Part shown: in pieces, positions 34,108 through 45,100 of the stretch
How positions within the stretch are numbered: position 1 is the stretch's first letter
Layout: the number at the start of each line of letters is the position of its first letter
Assembly (NCBI GenBank): GCA_035555795.1
Contig: DATMGE010000030.1
Location: forward strand, 1 to 63,880
Source: RCIO01 sp035555795
Lineage (GTDB): Bacteria > Pseudomonadota > Alphaproteobacteria > Rhizobiales > Rhizobiaceae
Length of the DNA stretch: 63,880 nucleotides
Direction: 5' to 3'
The notes under the pieces: model-generated
Told to the model about the DNA's origin: nothing
Seen by the model: only the letters and a program-made list of their open reading frames with translations
Database searches by the model: none
Position numbers and translations under genes: made by a program

Positions 34108-34880
34108 TGCGGCTCGCGACGGAGAATGTGAGCGTCACGCTCGGCGGCCGCGCCGTGGTGCGGGCGGCCACGCTGGCGCTAGAACCCGGCGCGCTGGTCG
34201 GCCTTGTCGGCCCCAACGGCGCCGGCAAGTCCACGCTCATGCGCGCGCTTGCCGGCCTCGCCGCCTGCGACGGCACCGTCACTTGCGACGGCCGCCCGGT
34301 CTCGGGCATGAGCCCGCGCGAGCGCGCGCGTCACGTCGCCCACCTGCCGCAGGCGCGCCATATCGGCTGGGCGATGACGGTGGAAAACCTCGTCATGCTG
34401 GGCCGCCATCCATGGACAGGCACACGCCCGTCGCAGCGGGATCGCGCCATCGTCGCGGAGGCCATGGCGCTGATGGACGTGACGGAGCTCGCCGCCCGCC
34501 GCGCCACCGAACTGTCGGGCGGCGAGCAGGCGCGCGTGCTGGCCGCGCGCGCCATCGCGCAGGATACGCCGGTCCTCATCGCCGACGAGCCGGCGGCCGG
34601 CCTCGATCCGGCGCACCAGATCGCCATGATGCAGGCGCTGCGCCGACGCGCCGCGCAGGGCCGTGCCGTGATGGTCTCGCTGCACGATCTTTCGCTGGCG
34701 GCGCGTTGGTGCGACCGCGTGGTCGTGATGGCTGAGGGCGGACTCGCTGCCGACGGCACGCCCGACATACTCACCGATGCGCTGCTTCAGGATGTGTTCG
34801 GCATCAGCGTCTTTCGCGCCGCCCATAACGGCAACGTCATGTTGCTGCCCGTCGACCTGAGCAAAGGGCCTGCGCGATGA
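34107..34880 (+). CDS. btuD: Cobalamin ABC transporter ATP-binding protein
   Basis: 257 residues. Walker A GPNGAGKS at 35-42, signature ELSGGEQARV, Walker B LIADEPAAGLDP, and SLHDLSLAARWCDR with the switch His. FepC/BtuD-type. ATG at 34107 shares one base with the btuC stop (TGATG); a GTG one codon earlier is also possible. Confidence 0.94.
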   Translation: MRLATENVSVTLGGRAVVRAATLALEPGALVGLVGPNGAGKSTLMRALAGLAACDGTVTCDGRPVSGMSPRERARHVAHLPQARHIGWAMTVENLVMLGRHPWTGTRPSQRDRAIVAEAMALMDVTELAARRATELSGGEQARVLAARAIAQDTPVLIADEPAAGLDPAHQIAMMQALRRRAAQGRAVMVSLHDLSLAARWCDRVVVMAEGGLAADGTPDILTDALLQDVFGISVFRAAHNGNVMLLPVDLSKGPAR

Positions 34881-35827
34881 CCGTCTGGCCGCGCATGGAT
34901 GCAGCCGCGGCCGAGCCGACAGCCGCCCCCCCTGTCGAGGCCGCGCCAACCCCGCCGGCCAGGCTACCCGTCGGCACGCACGGCTGGACCATCCTGCTGG
35001 TTGCCGCCTTCGCCGTGTCACTATCCGTACACGCCGCCGCCATCGCCTGGATCGTTCGCACTTGGAATCCTCCCCAAGGCCTGGAAGCGGCGGAGGAACC
35101 GGTCACCGTCGCTATCCTGCTCGATGACCCGGCAATACGGACACAGCAGGCAATCGTCGGCGATGAGAAAGCCGTCGAGGAGATTGCACCGGAGACCGTG
35201 CCGTCCCAAAAACCCGTCGAGGCCACAGCCATCGAGCCGATAACGCCGCCCGCCCCCCCGGCGATCAATCCCGAAGCTGGCGAACCCGTTGCCGCGCGGG
35301 AAACGGACGATCAAGCCGCCGATGAGGTGGCGCTTTCCGTCGTCCTGCCGGACACGGACGTGCCAATCCCGGCAAGGCGGCCGGTGCAACGATCCACCCC
35401 TCCTCGGCAGCGCGAGACCACACAAAGGGAAGAGCGGGCCACGCGTCCGGCCGAACGCATCGCCGATGCGCCGCCACGCAGGCCTGCCACCGAGCAGCGT
35501 CGCGCTTCCACGGCGGGACGAGCGGGCGGGGCGACGGCGGGAGCGGAAGCCGGTTTCGCGCGCCGCCTGCTTGCCCATGTCGAACGCCACAAGCGCTATC
35601 CCCCGGCGGCCGCCCGCCAGCGCATCACCGGCGCAACGCGCCTGTCCATCACCATCAATCGCAGCGGCGACCTGTCCGGCGCGCGCATCACCGCGCGTTC
35701 CGGCCACGCCATCCTCGACGATGAAGCGCTTGCCGTGGCGCGGCGTGCTGCGCCCTATCCACGTCCGCCCGACGGCGTCGGCGGCGCCACGATCAGCTTC
35801 GCCGTCACCCTGCGTTTCAACCGCTGA
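34877..35827 (+). CDS. tonB: TonB-family energy transducer of the B12 operon
   Basis: 316 residues: a cytoplasmic Pro/Ala-rich N-terminus of about 35 residues, one membrane helix (TILLVAAFAVSLSVHAAAIA, about 37-56) with the His typical of TonB, a long periplasmic Pro/Glu/Arg-rich spacer (about 70-215), and a C-terminal TonB domain (RRLLAHVERHKRYPPAAARQ, then GDLSGARITARSGHAILDDE). It would supply proton-motive-force energy to BtuB. Its start overlaps the btuD stop by 4 nt, so it appears to be dedicated to this transporter. No exbB or exbD is nearby, so it must share those encoded elsewhere. Confidence 0.9.
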   Translation: MTVWPRMDAAAAEPTAAPPVEAAPTPPARLPVGTHGWTILLVAAFAVSLSVHAAAIAWIVRTWNPPQGLEAAEEPVTVAILLDDPAIRTQQAIVGDEKAVEEIAPETVPSQKPVEATAIEPITPPAPPAINPEAGEPVAARETDDQAADEVALSVVLPDTDVPIPARRPVQRSTPPRQRETTQREERATRPAERIADAPPRRPATEQRRASTAGRAGGATAGAEAGFARRLLAHVERHKRYPPAAARQRITGATRLSITINRSGDLSGARITARSGHAILDDEALAVARRAAPYPRPPDGVGGATISFAVTLRFNR

Positions 35828-35840
35828 GCCGAGCAGCCGA

Positions 35841-38800
35841 TCAGTATTCGCGCTCGTAGAAGATACCGCCGCGCGTTTCGCCATCGTCGCTTGCCTGGCC
35901 GCGAAGCTTGATCCCGCGCCCGACATCGAGGTCGATGGTGGCCTTTCCAGATCCCGGCTGCGAACCGCGTTCGATGGAAAGATAGGTCTTGTCGTTGAGA
36001 TATTTTCCAACTGCGACCGAGGTGTCACCCGTCTTCTCGTCGGTCTTGATGTCGATATCGTCGAGACCCGTCTTGGAGCGCAGCGTGTCGAGCAGCGAGG
36101 TCGAGCCGCCGACGCCGGCGAGCGAGGCCGCGGCGGAAGCCAACTGCGCGATCTGCAAAGGCGAGAGCCCTGCCATGGCGCGGCCGAAGACGAGCCGCGC
36201 AAGGATCTCATCTTCCGGCAGGGCCGGGGAGGATTCGAAGGTGAAGGCAGGGTCCGTCGCCGGCCCGCGCACCAGCACGGTCACCGTCGCATCGGTGGCG
36301 GTCGAGGTCGCCGCGAGATCGAGATAGGGCACCAGCGAGCCGGAAAAGCCCAACGTACCGCTGGTGAAGGTCAGCCGCTTGGTGAGGATTTCGAGCCGCC
36401 CGCGCCGCATGGTGAAAAGGCCGACGGCCTGTGGCGCGGCCACCGGACCGGTCAGCCTGATATTGCCGCCGAGTTCGGCATCCACGCCACGGCCGCGCAC
36501 GAAAATCTGCTGCGGCGCGTTCACCTGCACGTCCAGCGTCAATCCGCTGCTGCTCTCGCTGGCAGCGCTTCCGGCCGGCCGCAGCGCCTGCTCCTGCCGC
36601 ACGACCGGGCGCGGCGCATTGCGATGCTGCACGTCGAGCCGCGCCAGGCTGCCGGGCAGGCGCTGCGGCACGGTGATGACGGTGCGCCCCAGATTCACCG
36701 TTCCCGCGATCAGCGGCGAACCGGTCAGCGGGCCGGTGACGGCCAGATCGCCGCTGAAATTCGCGGTGACGATCTCGCCATCCGTATAGCGGCCATCGGC
36801 GATGCGCAGCTTGAGGTCAGCCGGAAAACCGGCGCCGGCATCGATGCCGATCCGCCCCGAGCCCGACAGGCTCCCGCCGGTCGAAAGCGTGCCGGTGAGG
36901 CTGTTGATCGTGGCGGCGCCATTGCCGAGCGTCACGTCGGTCGCCAGTTCGTTGATCGCCATGCCAGACGGCGCATGGATGAATTGCGCGCCCGAGGAGC
37001 GTACGGTGCCGGAAAGCTGCGGCGCTGTGAAGGAACCGCTGGCGCGGATCGTCACATCGGCCCCGCCTGAAAGCGAAATCCCCTGTTCCGCAAGCCGCCG
37101 CGTCAGGAAGCCGAAGGGCACGCGACCGGAGAAATTCACGTCCAGCGAGCGTGCATTCACATTCACGCTGCCGCCGCCATTGAGGCCGAGCCCCGAACCT
37201 TCGCCGACATTGGCCGTGAACCGGAGCTGCCCGCCGGCAAAGGTACCATCAGTCACGATGCGCATGGCGCCGAAGCCGGCATCGCGAGTCTGGGCAATCG
37301 CACCGTCGGCCAGCGTGGCATCGAAGCGCACGGAAGGATCCGACGCGCTGCCGCTGACCTGCGCGGTGCCCGAAAGCGTGCCTGCCGCGTCGAGCCCCGG
37401 CGCGAAGGCATTGGCAAGCCGCGCCGGCAGGGAGGAAAGGCGTATATTGAGGTCGAGCGTTTCACCCGCCCGGCCGGTGATCGTGGCCTCGCCGCCCGCC
37501 GCCGCGATCGTCATCCCGTCGAGCGCGACCGTCCCGTCGCGCACGGTGATGGCGGTCGGCCGCGCCAGCCTTGCCTCGATCCCGCGCAGCGCGGCAGTGG
37601 CATTGCGAAGCTCGACATCGATATTTTCCGCCATGCGGACACGGCCTGTCGCGGTCGCCGGCACGCCGGCGGCATTGAGCGAACCGTCGAACCCCGTCCA
37701 CTCGCCGTCGCGGGTCAGGTCGATGCCTATGTCGCGGATTTCCGTGCCGGCATTGACGGCCCGCGCCACCGCGATCCTTCCGGCCACCAGCGGCCGCGCA
37801 AGATAATCTGTGACCGTCGCGTCGACCGACACATCGCTGGCCGTGAGTTCGCCGCGCACGATCTGCGGCACGGCGGCATCGATCGCCACCGTCGGCGTGT
37901 CCCCGCCGGCAAACCGGATCGTCCCGTTCGCGCTGCCGGCAATATCCCGCAATGCCAATGCGGCAAGCGGGCCGATATCGGGAAGGTTGAAGGTGATCGA
38001 CCCTTCCGGCAGGAGATTGTCATCCAGCGCCAGCGTGCCTTCCAGCCGGTTCTGGCCCAGCGTCAGCAACAGGCGATCGACGGTCCGCGCAGTATCGGAA
38101 GAACTCAGATTGGCGCTGCCCGACAGGGTCTCGTCGCCCACCTGTCCCTTGAGCGTGACGGACGCCGTCGGGGCGGCCATATCCGCCGTGCCCCTGGCTT
38201 CCAGTGAGAGGCCGCGTATGGCGCGGCCGGCTACGCTCGCCTCGTCGCTCGCGGCAGTGATCTCGACATTGGGTGCACCGAGCGGCCCGGACGCAGTGAC
38301 CGTCAGGCGCGCAGCACCGGTGGCCTGCGCGGAAAGGCGCGACAGGTCGACCGCCGTGCCGGTCAGCGATGCCTGGATCTGGTCATTGGCAAGGCTGGCA
38401 TCGCCGGCAACCTGCAGGCTGCCGGAACGCAGGTCGAGCCCCGTCACCGACAGCGCGCCATCGGCCGCGCGCGCAATGTTTCCCGACACACGCACCGTCC
38501 GGTCCAGCGCATCGCGCACCGCAGCCGGCAATGCGGTGGAAAGGATCTCCGCCGCCACCTGCGCGGCAAGGGCACCGTCGCCCCGCGTGAAGGAGCCGTC
38601 GCCCCGCGCCGTGACGGTGCCCGTCCTGATGGCGAGATTGTCGAAGCGGATCGCATTCGCATCCACCGTGACGCGGCTGCTGGCACCGATCGCCCCGGCC
38701 AGCAGCGCAGCCACAGTTTCATTGGCGCTGCCCGCCGCGGCGGCGTCGAGCTTGACGTCGAGCACGCCGGTCTGCCGGGTGACGTTGAAGGCATCGGAAT

Positions 38801-40004
38801 GGATGGTGGCGACGACGCCTTCCGCGGCATAGTCGCCATAGTTCAGCGCCGGCAGCGTCAGGGAGGCATCGACGGCCGCGGCATCCGCCGGGCCGAACAG
38901 GCGCGCCTGCCCGCCGGCCAGATCGAAGCGCACCATGCCTGCGCCTTCGCCATAGCGCAGCGGCACCGGTCCGCCGGGCGTCTCTACATTGAGCGAAAGG
39001 TCGTTCGCGCCCGATGGATCATATTGGCCGGATGCCGTGACCTCCAGCGCCTGCGAAACCAGTTGCGCGCGCTCGATCGCCACCGCGCCGCTCGATCCCA
39101 GGGTCGCGGCCACATCGATATTGGACGCGCCGGCGAGCAGCGGACGCAGGCCCTCCGGCAGGAATTGCTGGAACTGGCCCTCGCCTTTCGCCTCGATGCG
39201 CCGGCCGGCATCGGTTTCCTGATGGCGGGCGGCGAGTTGCGTCACCACCTGCCCGTCCATGGAGAAGGTTCCGTTGCCCTGCCAGTCGCTCAGCGGGCCG
39301 CTGCCGTCGAAACTCATCGCGACCGCGGGTTCGCCCGGCAGCGACAGCAGGTTGGCGAGCACACCGCCCGACGCTTCCGCGCCGTTCAGCTTCACGTCGA
39401 TCCGGTTCTCGTCCGGCAGATAGGCGAGCAGCGCATCCAGCGTGCCCTCGCGCCCGTCGGTGCGCGCCAGCGCCAGCCTCGCGTCGATGCGCATCGGCTG
39501 GTCGGCGATCTCCAGCGAACCGTTGGCGGAAAGTCTTGCCACCTCGCCCGCGATCCGGCCGCCCAGCGCAATGTCGGGCAGGTTGATCGCATCGACGGAA
39601 ACCGTCACCGGAAGGCTGAAGGAGCCGCCCTCCTGCGTGCTTTCGCCGGCAACGGGCAGGCGCGCGACTTCCACCCGGTCGACATGCAGGCGCTGCGCGT
39701 CAAAGGCGAAGCCCAGCAGCGAGAGCGGCGACCAGTCGAGCTCCAGCCCGCGCAGCGCCAGCCATGCGCCTTCGCGATCCGACACCAGCACCTGCCGCAC
39801 GCGCAGCTCGCCCGACCAGATGCCCGAAATGCCGCTGACCGCCACCGGCCGGTCCGGCGTCGAGGCAAGGTCGGAGACGACGCCCGCCAGCCTTGCGCGC
39901 CCGCTCTCCATGAAGGTGAGAAGGGTGACCGCCAGCCCTCCCGCGATCACCACGAAGAGGAAGACGTAGCCGAGTATCTTGAGGAATCGGAGGAGATACC
40001 GCAT
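35841..40004 (-). CDS. tamB: Translocation and assembly module protein TamB
   Basis: 1387 residues, the size expected for the AsmA-like TamB/DUF490 proteins. One membrane helix near the N-terminus (FLKILGYVFLFVVIAGGLAV, about 7-26) anchors it to the inner membrane. A very long beta-rich periplasmic region with repetitive Gly/Ala/Asp-rich strands follows, and the C-terminal 350 or so residues are the conserved DUF490 domain (FMRRGRLEIL-like segment LFTMRRGRLEILTKRLTF; end GIFYEREY). It bridges to TamA for outer-membrane assembly or lipid transport. ATG chosen 10 nt after the tamA stop; an in-frame reading into tamA is not real. Confidence 0.92.
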   Translation of the reverse strand: MRYLLRFLKILGYVFLFVVIAGGLAVTLLTFMESGRARLAGVVSDLASTPDRPVAVSGISGIWSGELRVRQVLVSDREGAWLALRGLELDWSPLSLLGFAFDAQRLHVDRVEVARLPVAGESTQEGGSFSLPVTVSVDAINLPDIALGGRIAGEVARLSANGSLEIADQPMRIDARLALARTDGREGTLDALLAYLPDENRIDVKLNGAEASGGVLANLLSLPGEPAVAMSFDGSGPLSDWQGNGTFSMDGQVVTQLAARHQETDAGRRIEAKGEGQFQQFLPEGLRPLLAGASNIDVAATLGSSGAVAIERAQLVSQALEVTASGQYDPSGANDLSLNVETPGGPVPLRYGEGAGMVRFDLAGGQARLFGPADAAAVDASLTLPALNYGDYAAEGVVATIHSDAFNVTRQTGVLDVKLDAAAAGSANETVAALLAGAIGASSRVTVDANAIRFDNLAIRTGTVTARGDGSFTRGDGALAAQVAAEILSTALPAAVRDALDRTVRVSGNIARAADGALSVTGLDLRSGSLQVAGDASLANDQIQASLTGTAVDLSRLSAQATGAARLTVTASGPLGAPNVEITAASDEASVAGRAIRGLSLEARGTADMAAPTASVTLKGQVGDETLSGSANLSSSDTARTVDRLLLTLGQNRLEGTLALDDNLLPEGSITFNLPDIGPLAALALRDIAGSANGTIRFAGGDTPTVAIDAAVPQIVRGELTASDVSVDATVTDYLARPLVAGRIAVARAVNAGTEIRDIGIDLTRDGEWTGFDGSLNAAGVPATATGRVRMAENIDVELRNATAALRGIEARLARPTAITVRDGTVALDGMTIAAAGGEATITGRAGETLDLNIRLSSLPARLANAFAPGLDAAGTLSGTAQVSGSASDPSVRFDATLADGAIAQTRDAGFGAMRIVTDGTFAGGQLRFTANVGEGSGLGLNGGGSVNVNARSLDVNFSGRVPFGFLTRRLAEQGISLSGGADVTIRASGSFTAPQLSGTVRSSGAQFIHAPSGMAINELATDVTLGNGAATINSLTGTLSTGGSLSGSGRIGIDAGAGFPADLKLRIADGRYTDGEIVTANFSGDLAVTGPLTGSPLIAGTVNLGRTVITVPQRLPGSLARLDVQHRNAPRPVVRQEQALRPAGSAASESSSGLTLDVQVNAPQQIFVRGRGVDAELGGNIRLTGPVAAPQAVGLFTMRRGRLEILTKRLTFTSGTLGFSGSLVPYLDLAATSTATDATVTVLVRGPATDPAFTFESSPALPEDEILARLVFGRAMAGLSPLQIAQLASAAASLAGVGGSTSLLDTLRSKTGLDDIDIKTDEKTGDTSVAVGKYLNDKTYLSIERGSQPGSGKATIDLDVGRGIKLRGQASDDGETRGGIFYEREY

Positions 40005-40014
40005 CGCGCGCCGG

Positions 40015-41895
40015 TCAGAATGCCTGGCCGATGCCTGCATAGATGCCGAAACTCGGATCGCCGGGGCGGCGGTCGAGCGGCACGCCGGCATCGATGCGCA
40101 AGGGACCGAACGGCGTCTTGTAGCGAAGGCCGAGACCGGCGCCGAGGCGGATATCGGAGAAATCGGGCACGCTGCCGGTCGAGACCGTGCCTGCATCGAG
40201 GAAGGGCACGATGCCGATCGTGTCGGTTACCTGAATGCGCATCTCCACCGAGGCCTCCGCATAAGACTTGCCGCCTGTCGGCTTCCCGCCGAGATGAGGA
40301 CCGATACCCTGATATGCATAACCGCGCACCGAACCGCCGCCGCCCGCATAGAACCGCCGGTCGGCGGGGATGTCGGCAAGCGACGAACCGACGATCGACC
40401 CGGCGGCAAGCCTGCCGGCCAGCACGAAGCGTTCACCGAAGCCCTTATAGGCCGACGCCTCGCCGCGCGCCTTGAAGAAGGCAGCGCCCGTCAGCGCGTC
40501 ATAGGTCGGCTCCCCATAGGCCAGGAGCCGGTAGCCATTCTTCGGATCGAGGCGATTATCCCGCGCGTCGAAGACATACTGGACCGGAATCGAGACCAGA
40601 AGATGGCTTTTCGGCACCGGATTCAGGATATCGGTGACGCGCGACCATTCCACCCGCACCTCGCCCGACAGCGTCTGGCGGCGCGTGATGTCGTAGGAAA
40701 AGCCCGCCCGCGCATCCACGAAGCGCTTCTCATAGGCGTCGGGAAACTCCACGCCGCCCTTGAGGCTGGAGGTGAACTTGGATGCCGGGCCGAGCACGCC
40801 GGGCTTCTCGAACATGATGCCGGCATTGTAGCTCAACCTCTTCAGGCCGGAGCCGATCCGGCTGATCGAACCCTCGATGCGCAGCTTCTCGGCGCGGCCG
40901 AACAGGTTGCGATGACCCCAATAGCCTTCGAGCCCAACGCCCTCGGTGCTGGAGAAGGTCGCGCCGGCGCCCAGATAGCGGTGCTTGCGCTCCGATACCT
41001 GCACATTCATCGGGATCGCGCCGCTGCCGTCCAGCGCCTCGGCCTCGCGCACGCTGACGCTGCTGAACACTTCCAACGCCAGCAGCCTTTCGCGGGCCTC
41101 CTCGATCTCCTTGGGCGAATAGGTGCGCCCCGCAGGCAGGCCGGTCATATAGGCGACGAAGTCGGAATCGACCGCCTCCGTCCCTTCGACGCTCGTCCGG
41201 CCATAGGGCGCAACCGGGCCGGCGGACACATTCAGCGTCACGTCCAGCGTACGCGTGGCATGGTCGGCCACCACTTCGCGGCCGGCGATCCGTGCCAGGG
41301 GGCGCCCCTCTTCCTTGAGCGCGGTGACGATATCCGTCTCCGCCTTGAGGATGACGTTGGAACCGGCCTCGCCGCCCGGCAGCAGGCCGTAGCGCGCCGG
41401 CGCGAGATGCGCCGCATCGCCGCGCAGGGCGACATTGCCAAGCGTGAAGACCTCGCCCGGATCGACCCTGATCGCCACCGGCACCGGCCGCGACGTGTCG
41501 AACACCGCGTCGATCGGGATATCGTCCAGCGGCACGCCTTCGATGGTGATATTGACGACGCCGTCATAGCGCGCCTCGCCATAGAGCGCCGCCACCAGCA
41601 ATTCGCGCTCGTTGCGCGCCTTGGTGAGAAGGCCGAGCGAGCCCGAGACCGGCCGCGCCTTCTCCGCCAGCATCAGCGAGGCGCTCTTCAGCGCGTCATC
41701 CAGCGCGCGGTCGCCGGTGGCCGGTTCGAATGTCAGCTCGTAGCGGATGGGGTTGACGATCGTCGCATCGTCCTCGGCCTCGTCGGCTCCCCAGAGCTTG
41801 AAGCCGAACAATTCGAAGGCCGATGCGGGGCGCGCAAAGGCGCCTGCCGCAAGCTGCAGCAGCGAAACGCAAACGACGATACGCACAACCTTCAT
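40015..41895 (-). CDS. tamA: Outer-membrane assembly protein TamA (Omp85 family)
   Basis: 626 residues: signal peptide ending around FARPASA, three POTRA-like segments up to about residue 300 (one with VDPGEVFTLGNVALRG), and a C-terminal 16-strand Omp85 barrel with the AGGGGSVRGYAYQGIG motif (VRGY) in the lid-lock loop and a terminal GIYAGIGQAF with Phe at the end. With TamB it inserts outer-membrane proteins such as autotransporters. Divergent from the alpha-2-macroglobulin gene; in-frame codons upstream of this ATG are unlikely to be used. Confidence 0.93.
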   Translation of the reverse strand: MKVVRIVVCVSLLQLAAGAFARPASAFELFGFKLWGADEAEDDATIVNPIRYELTFEPATGDRALDDALKSASLMLAEKARPVSGSLGLLTKARNERELLVAALYGEARYDGVVNITIEGVPLDDIPIDAVFDTSRPVPVAIRVDPGEVFTLGNVALRGDAAHLAPARYGLLPGGEAGSNVILKAETDIVTALKEEGRPLARIAGREVVADHATRTLDVTLNVSAGPVAPYGRTSVEGTEAVDSDFVAYMTGLPAGRTYSPKEIEEARERLLALEVFSSVSVREAEALDGSGAIPMNVQVSERKHRYLGAGATFSSTEGVGLEGYWGHRNLFGRAEKLRIEGSISRIGSGLKRLSYNAGIMFEKPGVLGPASKFTSSLKGGVEFPDAYEKRFVDARAGFSYDITRRQTLSGEVRVEWSRVTDILNPVPKSHLLVSIPVQYVFDARDNRLDPKNGYRLLAYGEPTYDALTGAAFFKARGEASAYKGFGERFVLAGRLAAGSIVGSSLADIPADRRFYAGGGGSVRGYAYQGIGPHLGGKPTGGKSYAEASVEMRIQVTDTIGIVPFLDAGTVSTGSVPDFSDIRLGAGLGLRYKTPFGPLRIDAGVPLDRRPGDPSFGIYAGIGQAF

Positions 41896-42175
41896 GTTGC
41901 GCCCACCCGTCAGGATTGACTCTGCACGTTCTGGTCGCATCGGTCGGACACTAAGGGCCATTTCTAAAATTGGAATGAACTTTTTCACCTCCTACCCACA
42001 TTGGGCCATATTCACCCGCCCAGATTGCAGCCGCCTCGGATAGATACGCCGATAGCACGATGTGGATTCGGGACAAACGAGCGGGCCGTTCACACTCCTG
42101 CCGTCGTTGACACGGGATGTTTTCGGGCGCCTCATCTTCATCGCGCGGGTTGAAAGTACAGGCGGAGGAATTTCC

Positions 42176-45100
42176 ATGCGTGCGATCGGACTATTTGCAG
42201 CCGCGGCCATGCTGATCGGCGCGGCGATGGGCGCGAATGCCCAGAACCGCAGCATCGAGACGCATCCGAACAGCGACTATTTCGGCTTCGACCTTCGCAC
42301 CGAGCGCAATCTTTCGCTCGACCAATGCTCGCAGACCTGTATCGACGACCTCCAATGCCGTGCCTTCACCTATAATGAGCGCGCGCAATGGTGCTTCCTC
42401 AAATCCGATTACCAGCAGCGCAATCCCTTCCCCGGCGCCACCGCCGGCCGCATCGTGACGGCGGCGGCCGAGACCGAGATCGGCGCGCCCGCACCACTCG
42501 CCTTTGTCGCCGGCTCGCTCGTCGACGAGGCGCGCCGCTTCCGCACGGAAGTATCCGGCGGTGACGCGCCTGCCGGCACGGTGCGCAGCCTGACGGCCTC
42601 CGGCGACGAAAAGCTGCGCATGGGCGATGCACGCGGCGCAGCCGGAGACTATCGCGGCGCACTGCGCCTCGCGCTTGATAATGCCGGCCTCTGGGCGAAG
42701 CTTGCCGAGGCCATCGTCGGCATCGAACCCGCTAATTATTCCGACCGCATGACCTTGCAGCGGCAGGGCACGTCGGCCGCCTATAACGGCTACCTCCTGA
42801 CCCGTACCGCCAGCCAGCGGGCGGCGGCGCTGGCCACGCTGGCGCGTGCGCTGGAGAAGCGCGAGCTCTACCGTCCGGCGATCCAGGCCTATGAGGCAAG
42901 CCTCGAATTCGGCTCCGACGCCGGCATCGCCGCCACGCTCGACGCGCTGCGCGAGCGCTACGGCTTCCGCGTCGTGGACAATACGATCGATTCCGACACC
43001 GCCGCGCCCCGCGCCTGCATCCAGTTTTCCGAGGATCTGGTGAAGACCGGCGTGAATTATGCCGATTTCGTCACGCTCGACGGCCGCCCGGCGCCCGCCG
43101 TGGTGCCGGGCGAGCGCCAGCTCTGCGTGGAAGGCCTGCAGCATGGCGGGCGCTATCGCGTCGTGATCCGCTCCGGCCTGCCTGCGGCCATCGGCGAGAC
43201 GATCCGCAACCCGGTCAGCCTCGACCTCTATGTGCGCGACCGCACAGCTTCGATCCGTTTTACCGGCGACAGTTTCGTGCTGCCTTCCGCCGCCCGGCGC
43301 GGCGTGCCGCTGGTCAGCGTCAACACCGATGTCGCCGATGTCGCGATCTATCGCGTCGGCGAGCGCAGCCTGTCGCGCCTCGTCACCTCGAACGATTTCC
43401 TGCGCCAGCTCGACAGCTACGAGATCGGCAATATTCGCGACGACCTCGGCGCGCCGGTCTGGAGCGGCGAGATCGACATCGCTTCCGAGCTCAACAAGGA
43501 AATCACCACCAGCTTCCCGGTGGATGAGGCACTGCCCAGCCGCCAGCCCGGCATCTATGTCCTGACCGCAAGCCCGAAGGACAGCAAGGCGGAAGACTGG
43601 AACGCCAAGGCGACCCAGTTCTTCGTCGTCTCCGACATCGGCCTCACCACCTATGCCGGCGAGGACGGACTGACGGTCTTCGCCCGCGCCCTGTCCGACG
43701 CGCAGGTCATGCCGCAGGTCGAACTGACCCTGCTTGCCCGCAACAATGAAATCCTCGGCAGGGCGACGACCGACGACGAGGGCAAGGCGGTCTTCACCGC
43801 CGGCCTGACGCGCGGCGAAGCCGGCCAGGCGCCGGCGGTGCTTCTGGCGAAGCGCGGCGGCGACGATTTCGTCTTCCTCGACATGACCCGCGCTGGCTTC
43901 GACCTGTCGGACCGCGGCGTCACCGGCCGCGCCGCACCCGGCGCGCTCGACGTTTTCGCCTGGACGGAGCGCGGCATCTACCGCGCCGGCGAAACCGTCC
44001 ATGCCGCCGCGCTTGCCCGCGACGACACCGCAAAGGCCGTGGACGCGCTGCCGCTGACCTTCATCTTCACCCGCCCCGACGGCGCGGAAGACCGCCGCCT
44101 CGTGGCCGACAGCGCCGCCCTCGGCGGCTATGCGGTGGACCTGCCGCTCCAGCCGAACGCCATGCGCGGCACATGGGATCTCGCCATCCATGCCGATCCC
44201 AAGCAGCCGGCCATCGCCGAGACAAAATTCCTCGTCGAGGACTTCGTGCCCGACCGGATCGAGTTCGACTTGACCACCGAAAATGAAGAAATCGCCATCG
44301 GCGACGCGGCCGAGGTCGAGGTCGACGGCCGCTTCCTCTATGGCGCGCCGGCATCCGGCCTTTCGCTGGAGGGCGAGGTGTCGGTCGTGACGCTGCGCGA
44401 ATGGGACGCCTTCCCCGGCTACCGGTTCGGCCTCGCCGACGAAGAGATCGACGACTACGCCAACGTCACCCAGCTGGAAGACCTTCCCGTCACCGACGAG
44501 GACGGCAAGGCGACGCTGGAGGTCCCCGTCCTCAGCGCGCCTTCGACCACGCGCCTGCTCGGCGCGGAGCTGACCGTGCGCATGCGCGAAGGCGCCGGCC
44601 GCGCCGTGGAGCGCAAGCTGGACATCGGCATCCGGCCCGAAAGCGACATGATCGGCATCCGCCCCGATTTCAGCGGCGGCGAGGTGCCGGAAGGCTCCGT
44701 CGCGGCCTTCAATGTGATCGGCGTCGATCCGGACGGCGAGCGCACCGCGCTCCCGGATGTCTCCTGGGAGCTGGTGCGCATCACCCGCAATTACCAATGG
44801 TATCGCAGCGGCGACAACTGGCAGTATGAGCCGGTCACCTTCACCACCAAGGTGGCGGACGGCAAGCTCTCGCTCGCCGCCGACCGCGAGGGCCGCATCT
44901 CCGCACCGGTGGAATGGGGCCGCTACCGCCTCGAAGTCTTCTCCGCGCGCGGCGACGGCCCGGCCTCCAGCGTCGAGTTCAATGCCGGCTGGTTCGTGGA
45001 AGCGACCTCCACCGAGACGCCGGACGGGCTCGAAATCGCGCTCGACCGCGCCAGCTATGCGCCCGGCGAGACCGCGCGGCTGCAAATCAGCCCGCGTTTC

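Noticed and set aside
35841..40196. Longer in-frame reading of tamB starting inside tamA
   Set aside because: The added residues overlap the tamA C-terminus in another frame and lack any signal. The ATG at 40004 gives a normal membrane anchor.
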